Assembly (NCBI GenBank): GCA_009922595.1
Contig: RFVC01000005.1
Span: 1 to 64,000, forward strand
Reading direction: 5' to 3'
DNA length: 64,000 bases
From: Gammaproteobacteria bacterium
GTDB taxonomy: Bacteria > Pseudomonadota > Gammaproteobacteria > Pseudomonadales > Pseudohongiellaceae
In this document: positions 28,108 to 37,618 of the stretch, one piece after another
How positions within the stretch are numbered: position 1 is the stretch's first letter
Layout: the number at the start of each line of letters is the position of its first letter
Program-made: the position numbers and the translations under genes
Notes under the pieces: model-generated
Database searches by the model: none
What the model saw: the letters and a program-made list of their open reading frames with translations, nothing else
What the model was told of the DNA's origin: nothing

Positions 28108-29478
28108 ATGAAAAATATGACCCTCCTGCGGCACCTAGTCGCCTTTTCCTTGCTGACCTTTTCTTCACTGGCAGCAGCAACCAACGGTTACTTTACTCAT
28201 GGCGTCGGCGTCAAAAATAAGGCACTGGCAGGAGCAGGTACTGCAGACCCGCAGGAGGCCATAGCGACTTCTATCAACCCGGCCGCTGCGGTGATCGTGG
28301 GCGACCGCTTTGAGGCTGGGCTAGCCATTTTCTCACCGCGTCGTTCGTACACGACCTCCAACAGCCTTGCTAACGGTCAGGGAGGTGCCTTCACTATCGG
28401 CCAGGGAGCAATTAATAGTGACAGCGAGTTCTTTCCGATTCCGTATCTTGCCAAGACATGGGCTATTGATGAGGAATCGGCCTGGGGAATCTCTATCTAC
28501 GGCCGCGGCGGCATGAACACTGACTACCGGGGTGGCAGCGCCCTCTTCGACCCGGACGGCCCCGGTCCTGCTCCGGTCATGACACTGCCAGGACCCTACG
28601 GTGCCGGCAATGCAGGTGTTAACCTCATACAAGCATTCAGTGACATTACCTATTCCGCGCGAAGCGGCAGCCTAAACTGGGGGGTGGCCGCAGTGCTAGC
28701 AGCACAGGCATTTCGTGGTAACGGCTTTGGCAGTTTTGCACCCTACACAGAAACCTTTGCAGCTAGCGGAGGCACGACCTTTCCATCTGCGTTGACTAAC
28801 AACTCGCATGATTTTTCTTACGGTGCCGGTGTGAAGCTGGGTTTCATTTGGGAGGCATCTGAGCAGTTTAGTTTAGGCCTAAGCTACCAGAGCAAGATAC
28901 AGATGAGCGAATTTGATGACTATAGTGATCTTTTTGCCGAGCAAGGAGGCTTTGATATACCCGAGAGTCTACGCGCTGGGCTGGCTTATCACGTAAACAA
29001 TATGTCGAGCCTTTACTATGATATTGAACGCACCTCCTTCAGTTCAGTATCGTCGGTAGGAAATCCAATAGAGCCCCTTTTTAGTTGTCCCACTGCGGGA
29101 GTTGGTGGGATGAGCCTTGATTCATGCCTTGGCGGCAGTCTAGGTGCCGGCTTTGGTTGGAATGACATGACCACTCATAAGATTGGTTACCAGTGGCGTA
29201 ATCCTTCCCTAGAAAACTGGGTATTTCGTGCCGGTATGAGCCAGGGCAGCCAGCCCATTGAAGAGAGTCAGGTATTGTTCAACATGATGGCGCCGGGTGT
29301 GATAGAAAATCACTTTACCTTCGGCTTTACACATTCCATGAGAACAGGTCGGGAGTACAGTATGAGCTTCATGTATGCCCCGGAAAAAAAGGTTACAGGT
29401 ACGAGCCCGTTCGATCCGACCCAGACAATCGAGCTAAAAATGCATCAATTTGAAATCGAGTTTGGTTACAGCTGGTAA
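28108..29478 (+). CDS. OmpP1/FadL family outer membrane transporter
   Basis: About 456 residues, signal peptide to AAA (residue about 24). The mature start, TNGYFTHGVGVKNKALAGAG, then ADPQEAIATSINPAAAV, is the FadL hatch-domain signature. The C-terminus ends in aromatic FGYSW as for barrels. Such proteins take up long-chain fatty acids or other hydrophobic compounds across the outer membrane. ATG 28108 gives the signal peptide; the ATG at 28012 lies upstream of the predicted promoter. It precedes an LLM flavin oxidoreductase, which could act on an imported hydrophobic substrate (inference). Confidence 0.88.
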   Translation: MKNMTLLRHLVAFSLLTFSSLAAATNGYFTHGVGVKNKALAGAGTADPQEAIATSINPAAAVIVGDRFEAGLAIFSPRRSYTTSNSLANGQGGAFTIGQGAINSDSEFFPIPYLAKTWAIDEESAWGISIYGRGGMNTDYRGGSALFDPDGPGPAPVMTLPGPYGAGNAGVNLIQAFSDITYSARSGSLNWGVAAVLAAQAFRGNGFGSFAPYTETFAASGGTTFPSALTNNSHDFSYGAGVKLGFIWEASEQFSLGLSYQSKIQMSEFDDYSDLFAEQGGFDIPESLRAGLAYHVNNMSSLYYDIERTSFSSVSSVGNPIEPLFSCPTAGVGGMSLDSCLGGSLGAGFGWNDMTTHKIGYQWRNPSLENWVFRAGMSQGSQPIEESQVLFNMMAPGVIENHFTFGFTHSMRTGREYSMSFMYAPEKKVTGTSPFDPTQTIELKMHQFEIEFGYSW

Positions 29479-29520
29479 GAGTACGCTATGATCCGACTGC
29501 ATACATGAAAGTCTTTACGC

Positions 29521-30516
29521 ATGTACGGATTAAAAAATTATTCTCTCTTGGACCTCGCCCCCATAATTGAGGGCGAGACCGCAGCACAGGCACTACAAAA
29601 TTCAAGGCGCCTCGCACACATGGCCGAGGCCGCTGGATACAAACGTTACTGGCTGGCCGAGCATCACAACTCTACTGGTATAGCCAGTGCCGCCACCTCC
29701 GTCGCAATAGGCTATGTCGCCGAGGGCACGAAGACAATCGAAGTCGGCGCCGCCGGCGTTATGCTGCCCAACCACTCTCCACTGGTGATTGCCGAACATT
29801 ACGGTACGCTCGAATCACTCTATCCTGGGCGCATTAACCTTGGCCTTGGCCGGGCGCCTGGCACCGATGGTAAAACTGCCTTCGCCCTGCGCAGGGAAAA
29901 CATGCGAGCCGACGACACCTTCCCGCAGGATGTACAGGTACTGCAGCATTACTTTGATGAGGGCTTTGACGGGGTCAAAGCCGTGCCGGGCCATGGACTG
30001 AAAGTCCCGCTGTGGATTCTCGGCTCCAGTTTATTTGGCGCCCAGCTTGCGGCCGCACTTGGTCTTCCCTACTTCTTCGCCTCCCACTTTGCGCCCGATG
30101 CCTTGGATGATGCGCTATCCATCTATCGCGAGCAATTCAAGCCAAGCGAGCAGCTCAAGGAACCTTACTGTGGCGCGGCCATCAATATCTTTGCGGCAGA
30201 CACTGATGAAGAAGGTGACGCCCTTAAGCGCGGCACCATGCAGGGCTTCATCCTGCTGCGGCGCGGCCAGCCCGGCCCATTGCAGCCACCGGTAGCGGAT
30301 CTCAACGAATTTGCGTCTCCACAGGAAATTGCCATGTCGGAACATGTTTTGCGCGAATCGGCCACGGGATCAGAGGAAAGCGTGCAGGACTTTATCGGTA
30401 AGTTTCTTCAGCGCACCCAGGTGGATGAGCTCATCCTCACCTGCCACTGTTACAGTCATGAGGCGAGGGTGAAGAGTTTCAGCATTGGTGCAAAGGTACT
30501 AAATCAATTAATCTAG
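29521..30516 (+). CDS. LLM class flavin-dependent oxidoreductase (MsnO8-like)
   Basis: 331 residues, bacterial-luciferase fold. [30 protein letters not shown] and [10 protein letters not shown] are typical of the MsnO8/YhbW-type subgroup of single-component LLM proteins. Flavin and reduced-flavin supply come from elsewhere. Substrate unknown. It follows fadL by 42 bp and precedes an enolase-superfamily gene by 32 bp on the same strand, so the three may be one operon. Confidence 0.88.
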   Translation: MYGLKNYSLLDLAPIIEGETAAQALQNSRRLAHMAEAAGYKRYWLAEHHNSTGIASAATSVAIGYVAEGTKTIEVGAAGVMLPNHSPLVIAEHYGTLESLYPGRINLGLGRAPGTDGKTAFALRRENMRADDTFPQDVQVLQHYFDEGFDGVKAVPGHGLKVPLWILGSSLFGAQLAAALGLPYFFASHFAPDALDDALSIYREQFKPSEQLKEPYCGAAINIFAADTDEEGDALKRGTMQGFILLRRGQPGPLQPPVADLNEFASPQEIAMSEHVLRESATGSEESVQDFIGKFLQRTQVDELILTCHCYSHEARVKSFSIGAKVLNQLI

Positions 30517-30548
30517 GTGTCTCTACTGGTTGTTGTGAGGGGAACACC

Positions 30549-31805
30549 ATGCGAAGACGTCAACTCTGCCAATCAATTGCACTTGGCCTTGTCACCGGCC
30601 CGATTATCAATGCCGGCATCACCCAGCAGGCAAAGGGCGCACTCAGCGATACCCGCATCACCCGTATCCGCATTTACAACCCCACCGGCACCAATGGGCT
30701 TTCCGACTGGATCAACCTCAGCGAGATTCTCGTTTCCATTGAAACGGATTCGGGATTAGTCGGTGTTGGACAGGGCGGCACACGCGACCTGCATGAGGAC
30801 ATCGCCGGCCTGCTCATCGGCGAAGACCCCTTCCGCATCGAATACCTGTGGAGCAAACTATACCGCAACAAGTTCTATCCTCCCGGCCGCGAAAAACTGC
30901 ACGCCATGGGCGCACTGGACTGCGCGCTCTGGGACCTGAAGGCCAAGGCACTTGATGTCCCGGTCTATGAATTACTCGGCGGCCTCACCCGCGATCACGT
31001 GGAGTGCTACCAGTCCTTCGGTACGCTTAACGTCGACAATGCCCGGGACAGTGCGCGCTCAGTGATGGACGCCGGCTTCCGCGCCGTGCGATACCACGGT
31101 GTGGACTATGACGAGAACGGCAAATTTAATGCCAGGCAGGCTGTGGATCAGACCTACCGCGTCGCCGAACAGATGCGCCTGGGTGTGGGTGATGACGGCG
31201 ACTGGATCCTGGATGCACACACCCGCTTCAATCTCTCTGACATCACGCGCCTGTGCAAACTGCTGGAGCCACTCAACCCTTTCTTTGTCGAGGACCCGGT
31301 GCGCAGCATCACCGACACGACTCAATTTGAACGCCTACGCAACCAGACTACAGTCCCATTGGCTGCAGGTGAGCAGTTTGGCGAAATCATGGACGGCATA
31401 CGCCCGCTGGTTGAAACCAACCTGGTGGACTGGATGCGGGCTTCAATGCCTAACGTTGGCGGCATCACCCCCTTCATGAAGATCGCCGCGCTCTGCAATG
31501 CACACAACGTCGGTGTAGTCCCCCACTTTACCGCGCCTATGGCCACCGCGGCGGTAAGCCACTGCCTCTTCGCCACCAGCGGCCCAATCATTAACGAAAT
31601 GAACCGCGGAGGTCTGCCCGACTACATGAATGAAAGCTATACGCTAGTGGACGGCAAGCTGTGGCCTAACGACCGTCCAGGTATCGGTGCGTCTTTCCAT
31701 GAAGACCAGGTGAATCTGATAAGCGAAATTGATGAGGCTAGGACAGAGGGACTATACCAAGGCGAGCCTTATGTGCGGCCGGATGGATCTTACATCTATC
31801 TATAG
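30549..31805 (+). CDS. Enolase-superfamily protein (mandelate racemase/muconate lactonizing type)
   Basis: 418 residues. Metal ligands can be placed at D222 (ILDAHTR), E248 (FFVEDPV) and E275 (AAGEQFG), with H326 (VVPHFTAP) as a probable catalytic residue. The RYHGVDY region (181-187) stands where many members have KxK, more like mannonate/galactonate dehydratase relatives. An N-terminal RRRQL with a following hydrophobic stretch (residues 2-25) suggests Tat export, uncommon for this superfamily. GTGAGGGGA is the ribosome-binding region. Likely a sugar-acid dehydratase or racemase; exact substrate unknown. Confidence 0.82.
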   Translation: MRRRQLCQSIALGLVTGPIINAGITQQAKGALSDTRITRIRIYNPTGTNGLSDWINLSEILVSIETDSGLVGVGQGGTRDLHEDIAGLLIGEDPFRIEYLWSKLYRNKFYPPGREKLHAMGALDCALWDLKAKALDVPVYELLGGLTRDHVECYQSFGTLNVDNARDSARSVMDAGFRAVRYHGVDYDENGKFNARQAVDQTYRVAEQMRLGVGDDGDWILDAHTRFNLSDITRLCKLLEPLNPFFVEDPVRSITDTTQFERLRNQTTVPLAAGEQFGEIMDGIRPLVETNLVDWMRASMPNVGGITPFMKIAALCNAHNVGVVPHFTAPMATAAVSHCLFATSGPIINEMNRGGLPDYMNESYTLVDGKLWPNDRPGIGASFHEDQVNLISEIDEARTEGLYQGEPYVRPDGSYIYL

Positions 31806-31914
31806 TATCTTGGTCTGACAGCTTTGGTTTTTTTCATCTTGCGCACTATCCGCTGACCGCTTTTTAAATTGTTCTGTCATTAGTTATTGTTGGCCGATTT
31901 CGTCTCAGAAAAAA

Positions 31915-32943
31915 TTACTCCCACCCCGTCGGAGAGTAGAGGTCCGTGGTGAAACCCATCGCCTCAATCTCATGTATCAGGCCATCAGACCCCACTTTGA
32001 AGATATGAGCTGCCGGCAAGTCAAACGGAGCAAAAGGCATATTTTCCGCGGTGCGCTGTGAAGTGGAACCGTCTATATGTATAACATCGTACGGTAGGTT
32101 ATCCATGGGGTGACGAAAATGGGAAAAGCCCATAACCAACCCGGTGACCGGATCAACGGCCACCAGGCGGCGGTTATCTATCATATCAATGTAGGTAAAA
32201 GTTAGGCTGTCCAGCTGGCCCGCACAGTCGCGCGCCACCGGGGCCTGGTCGGAATCCGGATCGCTAAATGGTCCTGGCCCGGGCTCACCCGGCCCGGCTG
32301 TTATCATGCCGTTTTCATGTCGTTGACAGTCCGCGGCAAAGGGCATGAGTGAGCCGTCATTTTCATCCAGCGCATCGTAGTAGGACATGCCCAGCGAGGC
32401 GAGGTCTTCATGGGGCATGCGTGAAGTCTCGGGAATGTCTGAAAGCAACCCGGCGCGAGGAGTTTGTAAACGCCCGAGCATTTCCGGGCGAATGCCAGAG
32501 ACCAGGTGCTCGGCCTCGGTAATGAGACCGGACTCATTTAGCTTGATACGCATGCCGACAATAACGGGCTGGGACTGCCCATCATTGATACGCGTCATCG
32601 CGACAATCATGCCCACCTGCTGCAGCTCTTCATCGGGCACCATGACCACGAAATCCTGCGGCCCCTCCAGCGTGCTGTCCCAAAGCCCCTCACCGGGATC
32701 CAGTCGGGTGACGTTTTCCACGAAGGCAACGTCATCTGCCAAGGGTGCCGAGGTGGGATCATTTTTGCCCAGCGCGGCGATGTAAAGATGCGCAATACCC
32801 ATGAGGCAGCTGCGGTCACAGTCGGTTTCCACGCCAACAACCTGGGGATTCATGTCTGGCATCTCACCGTCCCCTTCCTGCTCTCTACTGCATGCGGTAA
32901 GAAGCAGTGCTAATGCTGCGAAAAGTAAAAATCGTATAGCCAT
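31915..32943 (-). CDS. Lipoprotein of unknown function
   Basis: About 342 residues. A lipobox, ALLLTACS, follows a short hydrophobic stretch, so the protein is a predicted lipoprotein. ATG at 32943 or 32949 gives a normal signal; an earlier in-frame start at 32988 overlaps the DUF3604 gene. The mature part contains two regions that resemble SnoaL/NTF2-like domains (AHLYIAALGKNDPTSAPLADDV near 60 and LASLGMSYYDALDENDGSLMPFA near 205, quoted for position only). This weak resemblance needs a profile search. It is the third gene of a minus-strand set after the phosphoglycerol-transferase-like and DUF3604 genes. Confidence 0.65.
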   Translation of the reverse strand: MAIRFLLFAALALLLTACSREQEGDGEMPDMNPQVVGVETDCDRSCLMGIAHLYIAALGKNDPTSAPLADDVAFVENVTRLDPGEGLWDSTLEGPQDFVVMVPDEELQQVGMIVAMTRINDGQSQPVIVGMRIKLNESGLITEAEHLVSGIRPEMLGRLQTPRAGLLSDIPETSRMPHEDLASLGMSYYDALDENDGSLMPFAADCQRHENGMITAGPGEPGPGPFSDPDSDQAPVARDCAGQLDSLTFTYIDMIDNRRLVAVDPVTGLVMGFSHFRHPMDNLPYDVIHIDGSTSQRTAENMPFAPFDLPAAHIFKVGSDGLIHEIEAMGFTTDLYSPTGWE

Positions 32944-32972
32944 GCTCATGATTCCTTTATCTATGCTTTTGC

Positions 32973-34811
32973 TCAGGGGGTATACCATATTGGCGATGAG
33001 TAGGCGCGTTCTTGGATGATGGCTGGCCAGCCCGTATCCTCGACAGGAACCTGCAGGGCCAGGGCATCAAACAGCGAGTGACGCGGCGTTGGAATCTCGA
33101 TGGCCCGCACGTAGTAGAAGGCATGCAGCGTCGGATCAAAATCGGGATCTTCCCAGACTACCGACAACTGAGCACTGCCGATAGTATTGTTATAGTGTGT
33201 AGTTTCGATATTTACGGTATTACCCACCGCAGGAAGCTTGCCGTCACTATCCAGCTCACGTTCTCCCGACCAGGCCACGTCATAGACTCTTTCCTGGGTG
33301 TTGCCCTCGGCATCTATCCAACCCTTCACCACCTGCACGCGATCAAGATTGGCGCCGGCCTCGTCCTTGGCGGCATGAATCAACAGGCTCGGTGCACGGT
33401 TGCGTGGTGCTGCAGTGAGATCAGAGCCCATAGGGACACCCTTCCGATACCCCACAGCAGCGATATCATTGACGCGGGAATCACGGTTATTGAAATTGAA
33501 GCCGCCGAATACTCTTAGTGCGATGCGGGGACCGGTAGTGCCGTATACCTCTTTCCGCTTGAACGCCGCAAAGATAGATTCACGAGTGTTCTCCTCTGCC
33601 CAGACGCCGGTGAGACCGGAAGCGGACATGTCCCAGGCAGGAAATACCAGGTTATCAGCCTGGGAGGTTGCGCGAACGCTGAGCTTTGCATCCACGGCAA
33701 TCTTACCGAGGAAATTAGCCTCTTCCACGGAGGACATGCCAATGTGGCCATCAGAGGCGCCCACAAAACCAAACTTAAATGGGTTCTCTCCGATCTCATC
33801 TTTCAAGGCCATTCCTTTGAGGAGGCCGCCGCGCGCGTAGTCTGCCGGCGTCGGCGGAAGGTCCTGGCCTGTTAACAGCCAGGTCCGGTTTTCAAAGTTG
33901 GCAAATTCGTCGTTAGGCGAAAGCAGCGGGTGTGTTTCCGAGGTGCCTTTCACCTGCGTAATTTCCATGAGCAGTTCCCAACGCATGCGTTCACGCGCAT
34001 AGGCAGCATCAATGGGCCGGCCCTCATTATCATTTTCCGAAAACATGAGGCCGCCGGAAATGTTTGAGTTATGTGGAATCGCAACAAAGTCGGTGCCCGT
34101 TCTTTCCTGGGTGCTGCGCAGGAAACTGAAGAGATCTTCGGGATCCAGGCTGTCCTGGTTACTGAAAGGAATGAACTGCGTGGCTGCTTCCATGCTGTCG
34201 GCATTACTGATCACATTACGATGCAGGTTTTTGATACCTTCTGCACTTGGAATAAGGGAGGTCCACTCCCAGGCAAAGAAGGTCGTGAATTCGCCCGGCA
34301 CGTTGTGGTGCTCAGCGGCATCCACCTGCTTCCGCCACCCTGCCGCACGGATTTCGGGGGTGAAGACGTCTGCCTGCAAGGCAGCACGGTCCCCATCTTC
34401 TGGGCTATACCGCATGAAACCACCACGCGGAGTATCTACAGCAGCCTGCAGGCTCTCTACCATGGCGCGCCCCCGCTCTGTCGCCATTAGCAGTGGATGG
34501 CTTTCGAGGGCCATAACATCAACACTCAGGTTGGTGGCGTGGTCTGTGATCGCGAGAAAATCGAGGGGGCGGTCAATCTGGACCTTGGTATCAAGGTTGG
34601 GATGGTAAATGGGGATTCCCTTTGCAAAACGGTATGCCGCGTAGGGGTCTATACCCTTGTTGGCTGTGGCGTAGGCATCGGTCGAGAGGTTGGTGTGCAG
34701 ATGCAGGTCACCCCAGAGCAGCTGTGTCTGGGCACTTACCTGGACCGCAGGTCCACTGACCAGAGCAGCAAATACCAGGCCTGTTAAATGAATATTGTTT
34801 TTGATGGCCAT
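32973..34811 (-). CDS. DUF3604 exported PHP-like metal-dependent protein
   Basis: 612 residues with a signal peptide (cut after VSAQ, about 28). The mature start QLLWGDLHLHTNLSTDAY contains the HxH metal motif (H37, H39) of PHP-fold phosphoesterases. DFLAITDHA and GFVGASDGH supply further ligands. The DUF3604 family is common in marine proteobacteria and acidobacteria; its substrate is unknown to me. Purine-rich GAAGGGGATAGAG precedes the ATG. It sits between an OpgB-like transferase gene and a lipoprotein gene, all on the minus strand. Confidence 0.85.
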   Translation of the reverse strand: MAIKNNIHLTGLVFAALVSGPAVQVSAQTQLLWGDLHLHTNLSTDAYATANKGIDPYAAYRFAKGIPIYHPNLDTKVQIDRPLDFLAITDHATNLSVDVMALESHPLLMATERGRAMVESLQAAVDTPRGGFMRYSPEDGDRAALQADVFTPEIRAAGWRKQVDAAEHHNVPGEFTTFFAWEWTSLIPSAEGIKNLHRNVISNADSMEAATQFIPFSNQDSLDPEDLFSFLRSTQERTGTDFVAIPHNSNISGGLMFSENDNEGRPIDAAYARERMRWELLMEITQVKGTSETHPLLSPNDEFANFENRTWLLTGQDLPPTPADYARGGLLKGMALKDEIGENPFKFGFVGASDGHIGMSSVEEANFLGKIAVDAKLSVRATSQADNLVFPAWDMSASGLTGVWAEENTRESIFAAFKRKEVYGTTGPRIALRVFGGFNFNNRDSRVNDIAAVGYRKGVPMGSDLTAAPRNRAPSLLIHAAKDEAGANLDRVQVVKGWIDAEGNTQERVYDVAWSGERELDSDGKLPAVGNTVNIETTHYNNTIGSAQLSVVWEDPDFDPTLHAFYYVRAIEIPTPRHSLFDALALQVPVEDTGWPAIIQERAYSSPIWYTP

Positions 34812-34954
34812 CTCTATCCCCTTCTTTTTTTCGGGTGAATGCTGATACTAAAAGGCACCGCATTCAGAAAATCAAAAATAAGTAAATATACCCCTAAAGG
34901 CAAATGATCATGCGGCTGTTAGGGAATATCCCGAGGCCAGCGATTATGGTGCTC

Positions 34955-37405
34955 TCAGTCTGCGAAGGGAATGACAGTGTCCAGCTCAAAGGTAAGCGGA
35001 ATACCTGGAATTTTTTTCAGGACTATGCTCACGGGACCCTCACCCGATAATGCACTTGGCACAAGAATTTCCTGGTTGCCATAATAGGCATCGCAGCTAC
35101 CCTCGGGCGCTACGGGTTCAAGCTCTTCAAAGCTGGTAACGGTGTACCAGCCCTGTCGGTTGCGGGTGAAATCGGCCTTAAAACGCTGGACTCCGTAGTT
35201 GACGCTTTCCAGCTGCAGACTTCCTGCTGCCGGATCGAAACTAAAACCGGGCGCCACCGTATTCTCACAGATACTGCCAAGGACGCCGTTGATCTTGTCT
35301 TCGTCTAACTCCCGCGCCTGATCGAGCAGGCTATCGCAGTCTGCCTCGGCGGTAATTACTTCCGTGTAATCGATACCCTCTTTCAGCACTTCGAAGCCTT
35401 CAGCCAGGTTACCAAACAAAAGTCCAGTGCCGTTAAAGTCCGGCACATTTTCAAGCTCGGCGATCGCATCACGGGTCGTTAGCAAGAAGAAATTGCTGTC
35501 CCGATGCGTGTAGAGCTCATACATCAGCAGCTCCCTGAGCACCGGGAATGTCAGCCCCACCTTACCCTCTGTGTTTACCAGGGACATCAGGGCATAGGTG
35601 CTACCAATTTCACGTGTCGGCAGGACACGGCCGCGACGGCTCAGGTTAATCTCCTTGCCGGCCACACGTATGGTCCACGGGGAAAGCCGGTTGCCCTCCA
35701 CCTGCACAGCAGGCGCTGCCACGTTACTGCGCTCGATACTGTAAAGGGGCTCGGCCTCACAAAGACCCGACTCGATGCGGGACAGCAGATTCATGTTGAG
35801 ATAGCGTATCGCACCAAGACGGTTTCGGTTTGCCGGATCAAAAATACGTTCGTTTATGCCTGTGCCCAGCAGGTTGTCACCGGCAAGAAACTGCTGTTGG
35901 TGTCTCACACCCATCAATGACAACAAGGTTGGGCCGATATCCATATGAGCGCCGGGCGTCTCATTTACGCCGGTCTGGCCTGCGTTAAGCAGGTAAACCA
36001 GCAGCTTACGCTCGTAATCTTCCGGATAATAATCCTGCCCAACATTTCGCATATGCAGGTGGTCGCTCATAACCATCACCACCGTGTCATCCCAGGCGGG
36101 ACTTTGCTTCAGGTGGCCTATGAAGCGCTCGACCAGCTGGTCGGCACAGTGCACGGAATGAAACATCGGGTTATCAATGTGGTCGTAGGGCTTGCAGCTC
36201 CGCGAAAACTGACCCGCCGGCGGATGGGTGTCTACTGTCAGTACCGTGAAGTTAAATGGTGAGCCGGACTCAGAGACTAATTCGTCAAATTTATTTGCCG
36301 CTATCTCAAGCAGGCTGTCATCGAATAGACCCCAATTGTTCGTGTAGGAAGGGTCATCTATGTAAGGATAGAGTTCCTCAAGGCCATAGACCTCATCGTA
36401 GCCGTGGTCTGACAGAAAAACGCCCTTGCCGGCAAAGCGGGTGGACGCGCCACCCAAGAAGACCTGGTGATAGCCCGCAGCATCCAGGATGTCGCCGAGG
36501 CAGAAGGCCTCCTGCATGAAACCGTTCTTGAGGATGTCATTGCCGCCTGGCCCTCCGGGTCCACCCGAAAACAACAGCGGCGTGCCGCACTGTGAAGAAA
36601 GAATCCCGGCCACGGTAAAATTTGTGCCCTGGGTCTCTACGATGTTGCTAAAGACCAGCGCCTCATCCGCGAGAGATGTGAGAAATGGGGTGAGTCCGGG
36701 GTAAAGCGCCTCGTCCGTATACATCTGCTCGACGCTTTCCAGGTACAGAATCACGACGTTCTTACCGGCCGATATTTCATTTACCGACTTGTACAGTGCT
36801 TCACGTTTTAGACCCGTCCCTTCCCAGTCGATTGTGGCCAGCTCCATGTTCGAGGCATTGCCGCGCGACAGGCTGTACTCGGCCATGCTGGTGATGTCTG
36901 GGTCGAGCACGAATGAAAAAAGGAAGGCCGGCAGCAACCACCAGGATTTGTCGTGTGCTGGCCGAGACTTAATTCTGAACACGGAAAAATAACCCGCCAC
37001 GGAAACAGAAATTAGGTAGCAGAAGGCAAGCACCGCCAGCCCAGGGAAAGTCTCTAGGGCAAACCCCATGGTGTCCACATTGAAGTGAAACAGAAACTCC
37101 TCATTGAAGCTTTCGCCCTGATAGTAAAAAGACACAAGACGGCCCGCGGCAAATATTGCTGTAGCCAGGATACTGAGAACAGCTATAAATGCCCGGATAA
37201 AGATATTCTCTATGTATAGGCAGGCAAGCCAGATTAGAAATATGAAAACCAGTAAGAAGATGGCGGAACGAACAAACCAAAAACCATCATGGGCCAGATT
37301 AAAAAATATGCAAGTCAGCACTGTGAACATGAGCATCGCGATCACGATGCAGGACGCTAGTCGCATGATCAAAGTATCACGAGGGTTTATCTGCTCGGGT
37401 GGCAT
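34955..37405 (-). CDS. OpgB/LTA-synthase-like phosphoglycerol transferase
   Basis: 816 residues. Four to five membrane helices occupy residues about 15-165, followed by a periplasmic alkaline-phosphatase/sulfatase-fold domain. VVILYLESVEQMY (metal Glu near 223), GTNFTVAGILSSQCGTPL (nucleophile Thr near 264, the same context as in OpgB), DTHPPAGQF and MSDHLHMRN are visible. OpgB transfers phosphoglycerol from phosphatidylglycerol to osmoregulated periplasmic glucans. The extra C-terminal region of about 300 residues is longer than in LTA synthases. Acceptor here unknown; no opgGH seen nearby. Confidence 0.83.
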   Translation of the reverse strand: MPPEQINPRDTLIMRLASCIVIAMLMFTVLTCIFFNLAHDGFWFVRSAIFLLVFIFLIWLACLYIENIFIRAFIAVLSILATAIFAAGRLVSFYYQGESFNEEFLFHFNVDTMGFALETFPGLAVLAFCYLISVSVAGYFSVFRIKSRPAHDKSWWLLPAFLFSFVLDPDITSMAEYSLSRGNASNMELATIDWEGTGLKREALYKSVNEISAGKNVVILYLESVEQMYTDEALYPGLTPFLTSLADEALVFSNIVETQGTNFTVAGILSSQCGTPLLFSGGPGGPGGNDILKNGFMQEAFCLGDILDAAGYHQVFLGGASTRFAGKGVFLSDHGYDEVYGLEELYPYIDDPSYTNNWGLFDDSLLEIAANKFDELVSESGSPFNFTVLTVDTHPPAGQFSRSCKPYDHIDNPMFHSVHCADQLVERFIGHLKQSPAWDDTVVMVMSDHLHMRNVGQDYYPEDYERKLLVYLLNAGQTGVNETPGAHMDIGPTLLSLMGVRHQQQFLAGDNLLGTGINERIFDPANRNRLGAIRYLNMNLLSRIESGLCEAEPLYSIERSNVAAPAVQVEGNRLSPWTIRVAGKEINLSRRGRVLPTREIGSTYALMSLVNTEGKVGLTFPVLRELLMYELYTHRDSNFFLLTTRDAIAELENVPDFNGTGLLFGNLAEGFEVLKEGIDYTEVITAEADCDSLLDQARELDEDKINGVLGSICENTVAPGFSFDPAAGSLQLESVNYGVQRFKADFTRNRQGWYTVTSFEELEPVAPEGSCDAYYGNQEILVPSALSGEGPVSIVLKKIPGIPLTFELDTVIPFAD

Positions 37406-37547
37406 TCGATTTCGGCTTTTTTCTTATATTTGAGATCATTATATCAAGGGGATTTTGTCAGGTTTATCATTAATTTTTAGGCACAAGAGCCTCAATTAAG
37501 ATAGGAAACCTCTGCTTACTGAGAAACAGTAGAAGCAGTTAAGATCT

Positions 37548-37581
37548 GTGCCTTCTTAGGCACTGTAATGACCGGTATACT
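37548..37581 (+). promoter_or_regulatory. Palindrome and -10 box before nuclease gene
   Basis: GTGCCT (37548-37553), loop TCTT, AGGCAC (37558-37563) is a perfect palindrome. A TATACT box follows at 37576-37581, 38 bp before the GTG start. The palindrome covers the -35 zone, the position of an operator. A second small inverted repeat, TACTG and CAGTA, lies near 37518-37531. Confidence 0.4.
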
Positions 37582-37618
37582 CTGAAATCATTAAAATTTG
37601 CTAATCAGAGAACAACTA

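Noticed and set aside
33012-33518. 168-residue plus-strand frame opposite DUF3604
   Set aside because: It is the antisense of a clear PHP-like exported protein and has no family resemblance or start signal.
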